This document shows, one piece after another, positions 49,516 through 57,522 of a DNA stretch of 64,000 bases (positions within the stretch are counted from its first letter, which is position 1; the number at the start of each line of letters is the position of its first letter). The stretch covers positions 62,001 through 126,000 of the forward strand of contig NZ_VCRA01000003.1 of NCBI RefSeq assembly GCF_005938385.1, given 5' to 3'. The stretch is from Paenibacillus mesophilus (GTDB taxonomy: Bacteria; Bacillota; Bacilli; Paenibacillales; NBRC-103111). Under the pieces are notes generated by a model. That model saw only the letters and a program-made list of their open reading frames with translations. It had not been told where the DNA came from and did not search any database. The translations under genes were made by a program, and so were the position numbers.

Positions 49516-50517
49516 TCATTTCGCAAGTCGGGTGGATGCCCTTACGATGAGATCCGCTTTCATCGTCATATTGCCGGTGATTTCTCCGTTCATCAGCTTC
49601 ACCAAGATGTCCATGGCCGGGACATTCAAATGTTCTCGGGGGTAGTGAATCGTCGTCAGCATCGGACTCGTGTGGGAAGACATCAGAATGTCCTCGCACC
49701 CTGCGACGGCCAAAGTCCCTGGCACATCGACCCCCGTATCCCGGCATGCCGCAATTACTCCGGCCGCCATCAGGTCGTTCGCACAAACGATCGCCGTGAA
49801 GGGAAGATCTGTCATCAGCTTGGATAGAACCGTCTTCATGACGGGATAAGCCTGCTCCAGCTTTCCTCGGCCGTTCAGAAGAAATTGATCGTCGAAGCTG
49901 CACTTTTCCCGTGTCATCGCACGCAAAAATGCTTGAAAACGATGCTCATGATGATGGCGCACATTCCCATTCGCCATAAATGCGATGCTTGTATGCCCGC
50001 TTTCCTTCAAATGTTTGACGAGACGGGCGAATTCCAGCTCCCAATCCAGATCGATCGCGGGAATATCCGGGTGCGCGACGACGGGTGTCGTAATTGACAA
50101 AACCGGAATGCCCATATTATTAAAATGGGCCAGCGTCGTTTTTTTCAAGCTTTGCCCGAGCAGCAGAAGGCCGTCGATCCTGCCCATGAATTGCGATTTC
50201 AGCTGCTCCTCCTGATCTTCGATAAAAGGTTGAAAAAATACCGTATATCCTTTCTGTCTGGCGGCCGATTCAATATGCAGCAATATCCCGGACTCGAAAG
50301 GGTTCCCGAGATCGTTCACCAACACCGCGAGCTGATGCGATTTTTTCGTCTTCAAGCTGCGCGCCACCAAGTTCGGCTGGTAACCGAGCTCTTGAATCGC
50401 GGCGAGCACCTTGCGCCGTGTCTCTTCCTTGACAAACTGCTTGTTGTTCATTACATAGGAAACGACGGCAACCGATACGCCCGCTCGATCCGCCACCTCT
50501 TTTCGGGTAATGGGCAT
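49516..50517 (-). CDS. LacI-family transcriptional regulator
   Basis: A 333-residue LacI/GalR repressor: N-terminal HTH and hinge (MPITRKEVADRAGVSVAVVS, ELGYQPNLVARSLKTKKS) and a periplasmic-binding-like effector domain (LAVLVNDLGNPFESGILLHI, ALTAIVCANDLMAAGV-type segment near residue 240). The effector, probably a sugar, is unknown. Its own promoter region contains TTTTACTCGAGTAAAA (50540-50555), identical to the site before the PhyH gene, which indicates autoregulation and a small local regulon. Confidence 0.95.
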   Translation of the reverse strand: MPITRKEVADRAGVSVAVVSYVMNNKQFVKEETRRKVLAAIQELGYQPNLVARSLKTKKSHQLAVLVNDLGNPFESGILLHIESAARQKGYTVFFQPFIEDQEEQLKSQFMGRIDGLLLLGQSLKKTTLAHFNNMGIPVLSITTPVVAHPDIPAIDLDWELEFARLVKHLKESGHTSIAFMANGNVRHHHEHRFQAFLRAMTREKCSFDDQFLLNGRGKLEQAYPVMKTVLSKLMTDLPFTAIVCANDLMAAGVIAACRDTGVDVPGTLAVAGCEDILMSSHTSPMLTTIHYPREHLNVPAMDILVKLMNGEITGNMTMKADLIVRASTRLAK

Positions 50518-50539
50518 TGTCTTGTTCCTCCGAAATTGA

Positions 50540-50555
50540 TTTTACTCGAGTAAAA
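50540..50555. promoter_or_regulatory. Palindromic operator, copy 2 (before the lacI-type gene)
   Basis: Perfect palindrome TTTTACTCGAGTAAAA, 23 bp upstream of the regulator start codon and identical to 48038-48053. Confidence 0.85.
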
Positions 50556-50621
50556 ATAAAGATAAATACGATTAAGAAAATATTACCAAATCCGTTTGCG
50601 ATAGTCCATACCTTATTATAA

Positions 50622-50660
50622 AATAAAAAGCGGATTGCGCTGATACGCATATCCGCCGCT
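50622..50660 (-). terminator. Terminator after solute-binding lipoprotein 2
   Basis: AGCGGCGGAT...GCG pairs imperfectly with CGC...ATCCGCT and is followed by TTTTATTTTAT on the minus strand, 26 bp past the gene. Confidence 0.65.
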
Positions 50661-50685
50661 TCCGTATAAGGGAGCATCTCGATGC

Positions 50686-52044
50686 TTATTTTTTCACCGC
50701 GTATTCCTCGTCGATCGCCTGCTGTACTCTTTTTTGCATAGCCGCTAAGCCATCCGAATCGCTCTTTCTGCCGTATAAAATATCCGCCATTTCTTCGCTG
50801 TTGATTAAATTTACTTTCTGTGCAAGCTGCGTGGACCATACATTGTCGCCGGTGACCGCGAAAACCGTCTTATGCGCATAAAAAGCGTCAAGCTTCCGAC
50901 CTTCGACCGTCATCATGGAATCTTTGCGCGTCGATAACGATTGTGTCTTCGTCTTCGCTATCTCGGTCGCCATTGTAGTACCGGTTATTGCTTTGATAAC
51001 TTCCCATGCAACAGCTTTGTTGGGCGAATCCGAGGTGATCCCGAACGGATCGGATACGTAAATTCCGAATATGGACTGGTCGGGTTGTGCCGGATTGATC
51101 GGCTCGGTCACAATATCCCATTTGATAGGAGGTATCCCAAGTCCGTTCGATTCAGCCATCGTAGCGATCAGGCTAGGACTATAGAGAGCGATGGCCGCTT
51201 CGCCGGATACAAATTTGTTTCTTAGCATGCTGTCGGTTTTGGAAGTGGAGGCTTCCATTTTTTCCGGAGCCAAGTAGATAGCGCCAGTCCGGTAGGCATC
51301 GAGAACTATATTGGCAGCCGATCCCGAAGCACCCGTCATATAATTCACAGTTCTTCTGTCACCGCTGAGGAATGGCGCTCCAATACCGGTTGCATAAATA
51401 GATGCCATTGTAAAGTGCGTAAAATTCGTATAAATCCCGTAATGCTGTTTCCCATTTTCATTTCGCGCAAGTTTTTTGGCCAATTCCATCATGCTCTGCC
51501 AGCTCATATTGTTAGTCGGGTAACTAACGCCCCATCGATCGAATTTCTCTTTATTGTAAAACGTTGCAGTCGAATTAAAGGCAGGCGATAAACTAGTAAG
51601 CTTGCCGTTTCCCAAAGCCCTCAGCTGCTCCACCGATGATTCGATAAACACGTTCAGATCGAAAGCATCCTGTTTAATAAACGCCGACAACTCCATTACT
51701 TTCCCCGACTTGCTCAATTCTTTGATCAGATTGCTTCCATTGATCAAATCCGGCTTCTGCTCCATAACTTTGTCCGTATCTATGGCGATCGCGAATCTAT
51801 TGACGATCTGCATCGTCGGTATGACTTGAAACTCGATATCCGGCAAAAGCTTCTTAAGCGCATTGCCATAATCGTTCATAAAACGCTGTTGGTCGAAATA
51901 GGCTACCTTCAACGTTTTCTTCACCGGCTCAGGCTGTACTTTCGTGACGGGCTCGCTCGACTTGCCTAAACATCCGGTAAGCGCCATCATGACAGCCGTA
52001 CCGATGACGGCGCCTGTAATAATCGGTTTTCGCTTTTTTGTCAT
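50686..52044 (-). CDS. Solute-binding lipoprotein 2 (orphan)
   Basis: A 452-residue family 1 solute-binding protein with lipobox signal (IGTAVMMALTGCLGKSSEP, LTGC). It shows FYNKEKFDRWGVSYPTNNMS and a typical hinge region, and is a clear paralogue of protein 3 just upstream (shared TLKVAYF/TLKVVYF opening, YRTGAIYL, GRKLDAFYA, EEMADILYGRK). The ATG at 52044 matches the position used in the paralogue. No permease or ATPase genes are adjacent; the two may serve a shared importer encoded elsewhere or act as sensors. Confidence 0.88.
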   Translation of the reverse strand: MTKKRKPIITGAVIGTAVMMALTGCLGKSSEPVTKVQPEPVKKTLKVAYFDQQRFMNDYGNALKKLLPDIEFQVIPTMQIVNRFAIAIDTDKVMEQKPDLINGSNLIKELSKSGKVMELSAFIKQDAFDLNVFIESSVEQLRALGNGKLTSLSPAFNSTATFYNKEKFDRWGVSYPTNNMSWQSMMELAKKLARNENGKQHYGIYTNFTHFTMASIYATGIGAPFLSGDRRTVNYMTGASGSAANIVLDAYRTGAIYLAPEKMEASTSKTDSMLRNKFVSGEAAIALYSPSLIATMAESNGLGIPPIKWDIVTEPINPAQPDQSIFGIYVSDPFGITSDSPNKAVAWEVIKAITGTTMATEIAKTKTQSLSTRKDSMMTVEGRKLDAFYAHKTVFAVTGDNVWSTQLAQKVNLINSEEMADILYGRKSDSDGLAAMQKRVQQAIDEEYAVKK

Positions 52045-52078
52045 TACAATTATCCACCATCCCCAGTGCTTCTCATTC

Positions 52079-53449
52079 TCATTTCTTCGCAGCGGCGAAT
52101 TCATCCGCCAACGCTTGCTCCGCTCTTTTCTGCAAGGACGCAAGGCCTTCCGTCACCGTCTTCCTTCCGTAAATAATGCCTGTAATTTCTTCGGAACTGA
52201 GCGTAGACATTTGCTGAGACAACTGCGGGGACCATTGATTTTTTCCGATAGCCGATGTATCAATGCCGCCAAGCGCATAGAAAGCATCCATTTTACGTCC
52301 GTCTACGGCTAGAACATGATCTTTACGGGTGGAAAGCACGTAAGGCTTCGATTTGGCCAATTCGTCCGCCATTTCCGGACCCGTAATCGTCTTTATAAAT
52401 TGCCACGCGGCCATTTTATCTGGGGTATCCGAAACGATGGCAAATACATCCGTCGCAACAGTGCTATACGCTGTATTCGGATTCGACGGATTCACAGGTT
52501 CGGTGACGATATCCCAAGGGAAAGCAGGTATTCCTGCGGCGGCCGCCTTCTTCAACGCCTCTATCAGTCCAGGGTTCGAGTAAGCGAGAGCTGCTTCTCC
52601 CGCGATGAACTTGTTACGAAGATACCCCTCCTTCGAGCTTGAAACAGCAGGCGGATTTTCCGGAGGCAAATAAATAGCGCCCGTCCTATATGCTTCCGCC
52701 ACGACATTTACCCCTGTGCGGTAGGCATCCGATACATAGTTCACCGTCTTTCCCTCGGCATCTCTCGAACTCACCCCCGTTTGGCCTAAATATTGCGATA
52801 CGAGGAGATACGGGGGTCTGTTAATATCTATGCCGTACTGCTGCTTGCCTTCCTCCACCCGGGCGAACTTTTTGGCCAATTCCAGTACACTGGGCCAGCT
52901 CATTTGATTGGTCGGGTAAGGGATTTTCAATTGATCGAATATCGCTTTATTGTAAAATAACGCCGCCGACTGGAACGTCGGTGAAAGTCCGAACAGCATA
53001 CCGTCTCCGACGGCCCTGATTTGTTCGATTGCCGCACCGGAAAAAGCATTCAAGTCGAACTGATCCTGCTTCACAAGCGGCGACAGCTCCACCAACTTGC
53101 CCATTTTTTTCAGATCGGACAGCAGATTCAATCCGTAAATAATATCTGGCTTTTGCTCCAGTATACGGGTGGTATCATAAGTTATCAGTTTCCCTCCGAC
53201 GATCTCGCCCGAGGGTATCACTTGAATTTGGATATCGGGTCGAATTTTTGCCAAAGAATTCCCATACTCTCTCTTGAACTGATCTTCGCTGAAATAGACT
53301 ACTTTCAATGTTTTCTTCACCGTCTCGACCGGCTCTTTCGTCACCATCTTCTCCGGTTCCCCCGACTTCCCCAAACACCCCGTAAGCGCTATCATCGCGG
53401 TCATGCCTAACAAAATGCATTTACTAATCGAATTACGACTTACTGTCAT
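52079..53449 (-). CDS. Solute-binding lipoprotein 3 (orphan)
   Basis: A 456-residue lipoprotein (LLGMTAMIALTGCLGKSGEP) paralogous to protein 2 over its full length and 34 bp upstream of it, so the pair arose by tandem duplication and probably forms an operon. SBP features include ALFYNKAIFDQLKIPYPTNQ and IAGEAALAYSNPGLIEAL. The start at 53449 (MTVSRNS) was chosen by comparison with the paralogue and GGGGATGGTG upstream; an ATG seven codons earlier is possible. The promoter is not obvious in the AT-rich region 53450-53560. Confidence 0.87.
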   Translation of the reverse strand: MTVSRNSISKCILLGMTAMIALTGCLGKSGEPEKMVTKEPVETVKKTLKVVYFSEDQFKREYGNSLAKIRPDIQIQVIPSGEIVGGKLITYDTTRILEQKPDIIYGLNLLSDLKKMGKLVELSPLVKQDQFDLNAFSGAAIEQIRAVGDGMLFGLSPTFQSAALFYNKAIFDQLKIPYPTNQMSWPSVLELAKKFARVEEGKQQYGIDINRPPYLLVSQYLGQTGVSSRDAEGKTVNYVSDAYRTGVNVVAEAYRTGAIYLPPENPPAVSSSKEGYLRNKFIAGEAALAYSNPGLIEALKKAAAAGIPAFPWDIVTEPVNPSNPNTAYSTVATDVFAIVSDTPDKMAAWQFIKTITGPEMADELAKSKPYVLSTRKDHVLAVDGRKMDAFYALGGIDTSAIGKNQWSPQLSQQMSTLSSEEITGIIYGRKTVTEGLASLQKRAEQALADEFAAAKK

Positions 53450-53628
53450 CAGTGGCAGCACCATCCCCATATAAAAACTAGTATTCCATTAATAATGTTG
53501 TCCGAATATAACAACACATACATAATATGGTATCACACTATTGGGAAAATTTGTAGTCATCCCACCTAAGAGGTGAACGCGCAACCAGGCATTGAAAATA
53601 AGTGTAGTTCGGTAGTAAAAATTCCACG

Positions 53629-53655
53629 AAAAAAAGCTTCATGACAAAGTCATGA
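53629..53655 (-). terminator. Terminator without an assigned gene
   Basis: TCATGAC/GTCATGA stem with a three-base loop, followed by AGCTTTTTTT on the minus strand. No gene lies immediately upstream of it (53656-53920 has no credible frame), so it may end an untranslated transcript or read-through. Confidence 0.7.
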
Positions 53656-53739
53656 CGCGGCTGGTCAGCACATATGATCGTTCCCTACACGATACCTACA
53701 GCAAATACGCCTTACCTAATCCCCACAAACTGAAAGCGA

Positions 53740-53777
53740 GTACTAAGACCGTTCACGAAAGTGAACCGTCTTAGTAC
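53740..53777. repeat. 17-bp inverted repeat
   Basis: GTACTAAGACCGTTCAC and GTGAACCGTCTTAGTAC form a stem with a single central mismatch and a GAAA tetraloop. No T run follows. With the terminator at 53629-53655 it makes this 300-bp stretch highly structured. Confidence 0.8.
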
Positions 53778-53857
53778 AGCAGCGTTCCAAGCACACAGCA
53801 GCGCCGAAGCGCCGATTCCCACACTTGAAGCGGGGTCTCGGGGCGGCAGCCATGAGT

Positions 53858-53890
53858 CCTCCCCCTTGGCAAAGGGGGAAAGAGGGGGAT
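53858..53890. repeat. REP-like C5/G5 hairpin
   Basis: TCCCCCTTTGCCAAGGGGGA on the minus strand is a near-perfect palindrome with flanking CCCCCTCTTT. Similar C5CTT...AAGG5 elements occur as dispersed repeats in many genomes; a family assignment was not possible here. Confidence 0.5.
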
Positions 53891-53920
53891 CGGTCATTAA
53901 TAGGGGGATCGAAAAACCAC

Positions 53921-53950
53921 AAAAAAGCACGCCCCGCCAGGGACATGCTT
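53921..53950 (-). terminator. Terminator of the small HTH-like gene
   Basis: AGCATGTCCC/GGGGCGTGCT stem (two G-U), 4-nt loop, then TTTTTTG on the minus strand, 25 bp past the 52-codon gene. Confidence 0.85.
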
Positions 53951-53974
53951 TACGATCGATGTCATTTTGTTCAA

Positions 53975-54133
53975 TCATCCGTTAACGGGCTGCGGGTAGA
54001 TCCGGGACGGGTCGGCCTTCAAGTCGTTCACCATTCCCATTACTTGCGTCGAATCGATCCCGAGAATTTGCGCACACTCCTGGATCGTGATGAATCCGCG
54101 CCGATAAGCCATAATGACCTTCCGTTTATCCAT
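53975..54133 (-). CDS. Small (52-residue) putative helix-turn-helix protein
   Basis: The ATG at 54133 has a perfect AGGAGG eight to nine bases upstream, and the short frame is followed at once by a strong terminator, which together support a real gene. The product MDKRKVIMAYRRGFITIQEC... continues AQILGIDSTQVMGMVNDLKA; the ITIQECAQILGIDSTQVMGM part resembles a helix-turn-helix. It is too small for further assignment. I recall similar short proteins in Paenibacillus but no named family. It lies between the lipoprotein island and cheR. Confidence 0.72.
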   Translation of the reverse strand: MDKRKVIMAYRRGFITIQECAQILGIDSTQVMGMVNDLKADPSRIYPQPVNG

Positions 54134-54188
54134 AAGGGTAAAACCTCCTGATCGTTCTACACCTTAGTATAGGAATTTATGGAAGCCT

Positions 54189-54977
54189 TTATACATGCGC
54201 CGTCCGTTTCCGGTAAATAAACGTATCCGCCGTCTCGAATTCGTATTGGCCGGGCGAGAAAATTTGCTCCGTGCTGCCGACGAACAGCAGGCCTCCCGGC
54301 TTCAAGGCCCGGCTGAATTTATGATACAGCAGATGCTTCGCCTCTTCGGTAAAATAGATCATCACATTGCGGCAAATGATCAGGTCGAATTGGGTGTCGA
54401 ACGGATCGTGGAGCAAATTCTGCTTCGAGAAGCGGATTTGCTTCTTCAGCAAATCGACGATCGAAAACGTCATATCTTTCTGGTGGAAATATTTTTTGAT
54501 ATACGTCTGCGGCACGTCGCGAAGCGACCGATCCGGATAGATGGCCCGCCGCGCCTTCTCAAGCGCCCCCTCGTCGATATCGGTAGCCACGATTTGCGAC
54601 GATTCGAGCACGCCGAGCTCAGCCATGATCATGGCGAGGGTATAAGGCTCTTCCCCTGTCGAGCATGCGGCGCTCCAGCATTTCAGCCTGCGGGAGACGC
54701 GGGCCATCTCGGGAATGAACTTGCGCTCCAATACTTCCCACCGGTTCGGATTGCGCCAAAACTCGGATACGTTAATCGTCATGCGATCCAGAAACTCGTA
54801 ATACAGCTCCTTGTCCCGGACCATTGCATCGAAGAACGCCGTGAAGGAAGCGAATCCTTTCTTCGTGTATAACGTAGTGAGCCTCCGTTTCATTTGCGCT
54901 TCCTTGTACTGGGACAAGTCAATCGCCGAATATTGTTTCACTTTCTTTATGAACGTCGTGAAATCCAGGTCTTCCAC
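54189..54977 (-). CDS. cheR: Chemotaxis protein methyltransferase CheR
   Basis: CheR methylates glutamates of chemoreceptors with SAM. The 262-residue protein has the N-terminal helical domain (FIKKVKQYSAIDLSQYKEAQ, then MKRRLTTLYTKKG), TINVSEFWRNPNRWEVLE, the SAM-binding SAACSTGEEPYTLAMI and the FDLIICRNVMIYFTEEAKHL motif. A GTG at 54977 with GGGGTG upstream gives the family length; the open frame to 55025 is not supported. Its place between aro/men genes and ndk is conserved from B. subtilis although no other chemotaxis gene is present. Confidence 0.95.
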   Translation of the reverse strand: MEDLDFTTFIKKVKQYSAIDLSQYKEAQMKRRLTTLYTKKGFASFTAFFDAMVRDKELYYEFLDRMTINVSEFWRNPNRWEVLERKFIPEMARVSRRLKCWSAACSTGEEPYTLAMIMAELGVLESSQIVATDIDEGALEKARRAIYPDRSLRDVPQTYIKKYFHQKDMTFSIVDLLKKQIRFSKQNLLHDPFDTQFDLIICRNVMIYFTEEAKHLLYHKFSRALKPGGLLFVGSTEQIFSPGQYEFETADTFIYRKRTAHV

Positions 54978-55068
54978 CCTTGTCACCCCTAAGAAGATAT
55001 ACAGAGCTACTGCGTAGTAATGCATACGCTACTGCTTTTTCAATCGCAGCAGCTCTTGCGCTAGAAAA

Positions 55069-55113
55069 GAAAAAAATCCCGCATGCATTTATTCCATGCA
55101 TACGGGACTTTTT
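55069..55113 (-). terminator. Terminator after ndk
   Basis: AGTCCCGTATGCAT and ATGCATGCGGGATT form a long stem followed by TTTTTTT on the minus strand, between ndk and cheR. Confidence 0.88.
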
Positions 55114-55148
55114 CCTCCTTGCTAATGGGGAACGGTGTCGAAAAATTG

Positions 55149-55592
55149 TTAAATCCATTGCTGAATCGTCTTCGAATAATCGAGCAGCTCTTCCGGCTCG
55201 AAGAAAATATTGATCTCCCTTACCGCGTTTTCGGGAGAATCGGAGCCATGTATAATATTGCGGTTCGTATGTACGGCATATTCGCCTCGGATCGTTCCAG
55301 GTGCGGCTTCAAGCGTATTGGTTTTGCCCATCATGATTCTGGAGATGGCGATGACTTGATCGCCCTGCCATACCATCGCAAAAACGGGGCCGGACGTGAT
55401 GAAGTTCATCAAGTCTTCATAGTAGGGTCTGCCGTGGTGCTCGGCATAGTGCGCTTCCGCTTTTTCCTTCGAAACCATCATCAGCTTGCTGGCAATCAGC
55501 GTAAATCCCCGGCGCTCGAAACGGCTCACGATTTCACCGATAAGACCTCTTTGCACACCATCCGGCTTGATCATCAAAAACGTTCTCTCCAT
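55149..55592 (-). CDS. ndk: Nucleoside diphosphate kinase
   Basis: Ndk balances NTP pools by phosphate transfer through a phosphohistidine. The 147-residue protein starts [20 protein letters not shown] and has the active-site [12 protein letters not shown] with catalytic His. GAGGGG lies six bases before the ATG at 55592; eight further upstream codons are open but unsupported. It follows hepT by about 90 bp and is closed by a strong terminator. Confidence 0.97.
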   Translation of the reverse strand: MERTFLMIKPDGVQRGLIGEIVSRFERRGFTLIASKLMMVSKEKAEAHYAEHHGRPYYEDLMNFITSGPVFAMVWQGDQVIAISRIMMGKTNTLEAAPGTIRGEYAVHTNRNIIHGSDSPENAVREINIFFEPEELLDYSKTIQQWI

Positions 55593-55685
55593 AAACGATC
55601 CCCTCCGCACAAGCAAATTGTATCAACCATTGTTGGCTGATTTATGGGAAACCATACGTGACGGTCACCCGACAAAATAGCGCAA

Positions 55686-56660
55686 TCAATAAGAACGGTT
55701 GCCGATAAAATAGGCGATATCGATCAAATCCCGCTTCGCACGAATATCCGGCAAAACGGACAAAGCATCGATGGCCCGATCGATGTAACGGGACGACAGC
55801 TTGTCTGCTGCCTCTATGTAAGGACCGTTGCGAATCATACGCAGAAACGGCGTGACATCCGTCTGTCCGTCGGCGATACGGATTCGCTCGATCTCGTCCA
55901 ACAGGGCGTCGCGGATACGCGGATCTTCCAGCGCGCAAAGAACCGGGAGGGTAAGGTTTCCTTGGCGAATATCGCTGCCGGGAGGCTTGCCCAGTTCTTT
56001 CTCCGTTCCGGTTAAATCTAATATATCGTCGCGAATTTGGAACGCCATTCCTACGTTATAGCCGAATTTATACAAGATGTTATGAACGGCATCGTCGGCC
56101 TCCGCGGCCACCGCTCCTAGCTGGCAGCTGATCGCGATGAGCAGCGCCGTCTTCCGTTTAATGCGGAGCAAGTAGTTGCGAAGCGTCTGATCCGTCCGGA
56201 AGAAATAACGGATTTGCTCGATTTCCCCGACAGTCAGCTCCACGATAGCGTTGGACAAAATTTGATGGATTCTCGGATCGTTCAACTGCGCCGCCACAGT
56301 CAGCGCTTTGGCGAAAATATAATCGCCGGTATACATCGCGATGCGGTTATCCCATTTCGAACGGACGGTCAGCCGTCCTCTTCTCGTATCCGCATCGTCT
56401 ATGACATCGTCATGAACGAGGGTCGCCATATGAATCAATTCAAGCGGCACCGCGATATGCTGCACCCGCTGCAGGTCGTACCGTCCGAACTGGGCGGAGA
56501 GCAAGACGAAGACGGGACGAATCCGTTTGCCCCCCGCTTTCAATAGATGAAGCGAGGTTTCCCTCAGCATCGCATGTTCGGTTTGAACGCTCTCCTCCAG
56601 CTCCCGCTCGACGTAAGCGATGTCTTTTTTCATTCGAGCATAAATATCCAATAGTTTCAT
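55686..56660 (-). CDS. hepT: Heptaprenyl diphosphate synthase component II
   Basis: HepT is the catalytic subunit of the two-part heptaprenyl diphosphate synthase that makes the C35 side chain of menaquinone-7. The 324-residue all-helical protein has GGKRIRPVFVLLSA, the first aspartate-rich motif in LVHDDVIDDADTRRG and the second in FQIRDDILDLTGTEKELGKP. Component I (hepS) is at the head of the same operon, which supports this over a generic polyprenyl synthase. It starts 4 bp from mqnA. Confidence 0.95.
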   Translation of the reverse strand: MKLLDIYARMKKDIAYVERELEESVQTEHAMLRETSLHLLKAGGKRIRPVFVLLSAQFGRYDLQRVQHIAVPLELIHMATLVHDDVIDDADTRRGRLTVRSKWDNRIAMYTGDYIFAKALTVAAQLNDPRIHQILSNAIVELTVGEIEQIRYFFRTDQTLRNYLLRIKRKTALLIAISCQLGAVAAEADDAVHNILYKFGYNVGMAFQIRDDILDLTGTEKELGKPPGSDIRQGNLTLPVLCALEDPRIRDALLDEIERIRIADGQTDVTPFLRMIRNGPYIEAADKLSSRYIDRAIDALSVLPDIRAKRDLIDIAYFIGNRSY

Positions 56661-56664
56661 TACG

Positions 56665-57522
56665 TCACCTGGTTACGGAATTATCGGTCCACATGTGGAG
56701 CGGCGCCGGTTCGCGCAGCAGCCCCAGCTCATTCGCATAGCGGAAATACAGGCTTAGCCCCCTCCTCTGCTCCGGACCGAAATCATGACTCAAATTATGA
56801 AAGTAGCCGCGCCAATAATCCAATGTACCGCCGATTTCGGCTTGCGCTTGCCGGACGATCGGCTCCGGATTGGCCAAGCCTGCCGCTTTGCTCTGCAAAA
56901 AGGAGTCGTGCACAGCGGCTACAAGGTCCGGATGCTCCCTGATCGTTTGCTTGCGAACGGCCCATACCGCGAATGACATCCATTGTCCGGTGTACTGCTG
57001 CCATAGTCCGCCCATATCGGACACTTCATACGGTGTGTCGGCCCAACTGGCCCGGATGGCGTCGTCGCCGATGAGCAGCGCCGCATCTGCATGTTTCATC
57101 ATTGTATCCAAAGACGGCGCCGCATACACATAGTTCGGCGAGACGCCGACAAAAACGCGAAGTATGATTTTCAGCAGATTGACCGTGGTAGCCGAAGTCG
57201 TCGGCAGTACAACCGTGCAACCGTCCAGCTCCCGGAGAGGTTTTTTATGGAAAAGAAGCAAGGAATTCACTTTGCCGTAGGCGCTGACGGAAAGCTCGGG
57301 AAAAAGCTCGTACCGGTCGTGCGACTCCGCGTACGCAAACGAAGAGATCGCCCCCATATCGACCTCCCCGGCCAGCATCGCCCGGTTCAGTCCGGTCGGG
57401 ACTTGCTCGATCCACTTCAGTCTGGAGCCGAATCTTTCGTGAGGAAAAAAGTGATAAATAGGCCAAACGTTCGTGTAATTGATTTTCCCGATGCGTATTA
57501 GCGAATCTTGGTGCATATTCAT
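56665..57522 (-). CDS. mqnA: Menaquinone biosynthesis protein MqnA (chorismate dehydratase)
   Basis: MqnA dehydrates chorismate to 3-enolpyruvylbenzoate, the first step of the futalosine route to menaquinone. The roughly 285-residue protein has the periplasmic-binding-like fold signatures IGKINYTNVWPIYHFF, EVDMGAISSFAYAES and LIGDDAIRA. The ATG at 57522 overlaps the ubiX stop as ATGA. Other route genes (mqnB, mqnC, mqnD) are not in the window, so they must be elsewhere. This shows the organism uses futalosine rather than, or besides, the MenFDHCEB route of B. subtilis. Confidence 0.92.
   Translation of the reverse strand: MNMHQDSLIRIGKINYTNVWPIYHFFPHERFGSRLKWIEQVPTGLNRAMLAGEVDMGAISSFAYAESHDRYELFPELSVSAYGKVNSLLLFHKKPLRELDGCTVVLPTTSATTVNLLKIILRVFVGVSPNYVYAAPSLDTMMKHADAALLIGDDAIRASWADTPYEVSDMGGLWQQYTGQWMSFAVWAVRKQTIREHPDLVAAVHDSFLQSKAAGLANPEPIVRQAQAEIGGTLDYWRGYFHNLSHDFGPEQRRGLSLYFRYANELGLLREPAPLHMWTDNSVTR

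Noticed and set aside
53712-53978. 88-codon frame on the minus strand
   Set aside because: Consists of the palindrome, the REP-like hairpin and a terminator; no ribosome binding site.
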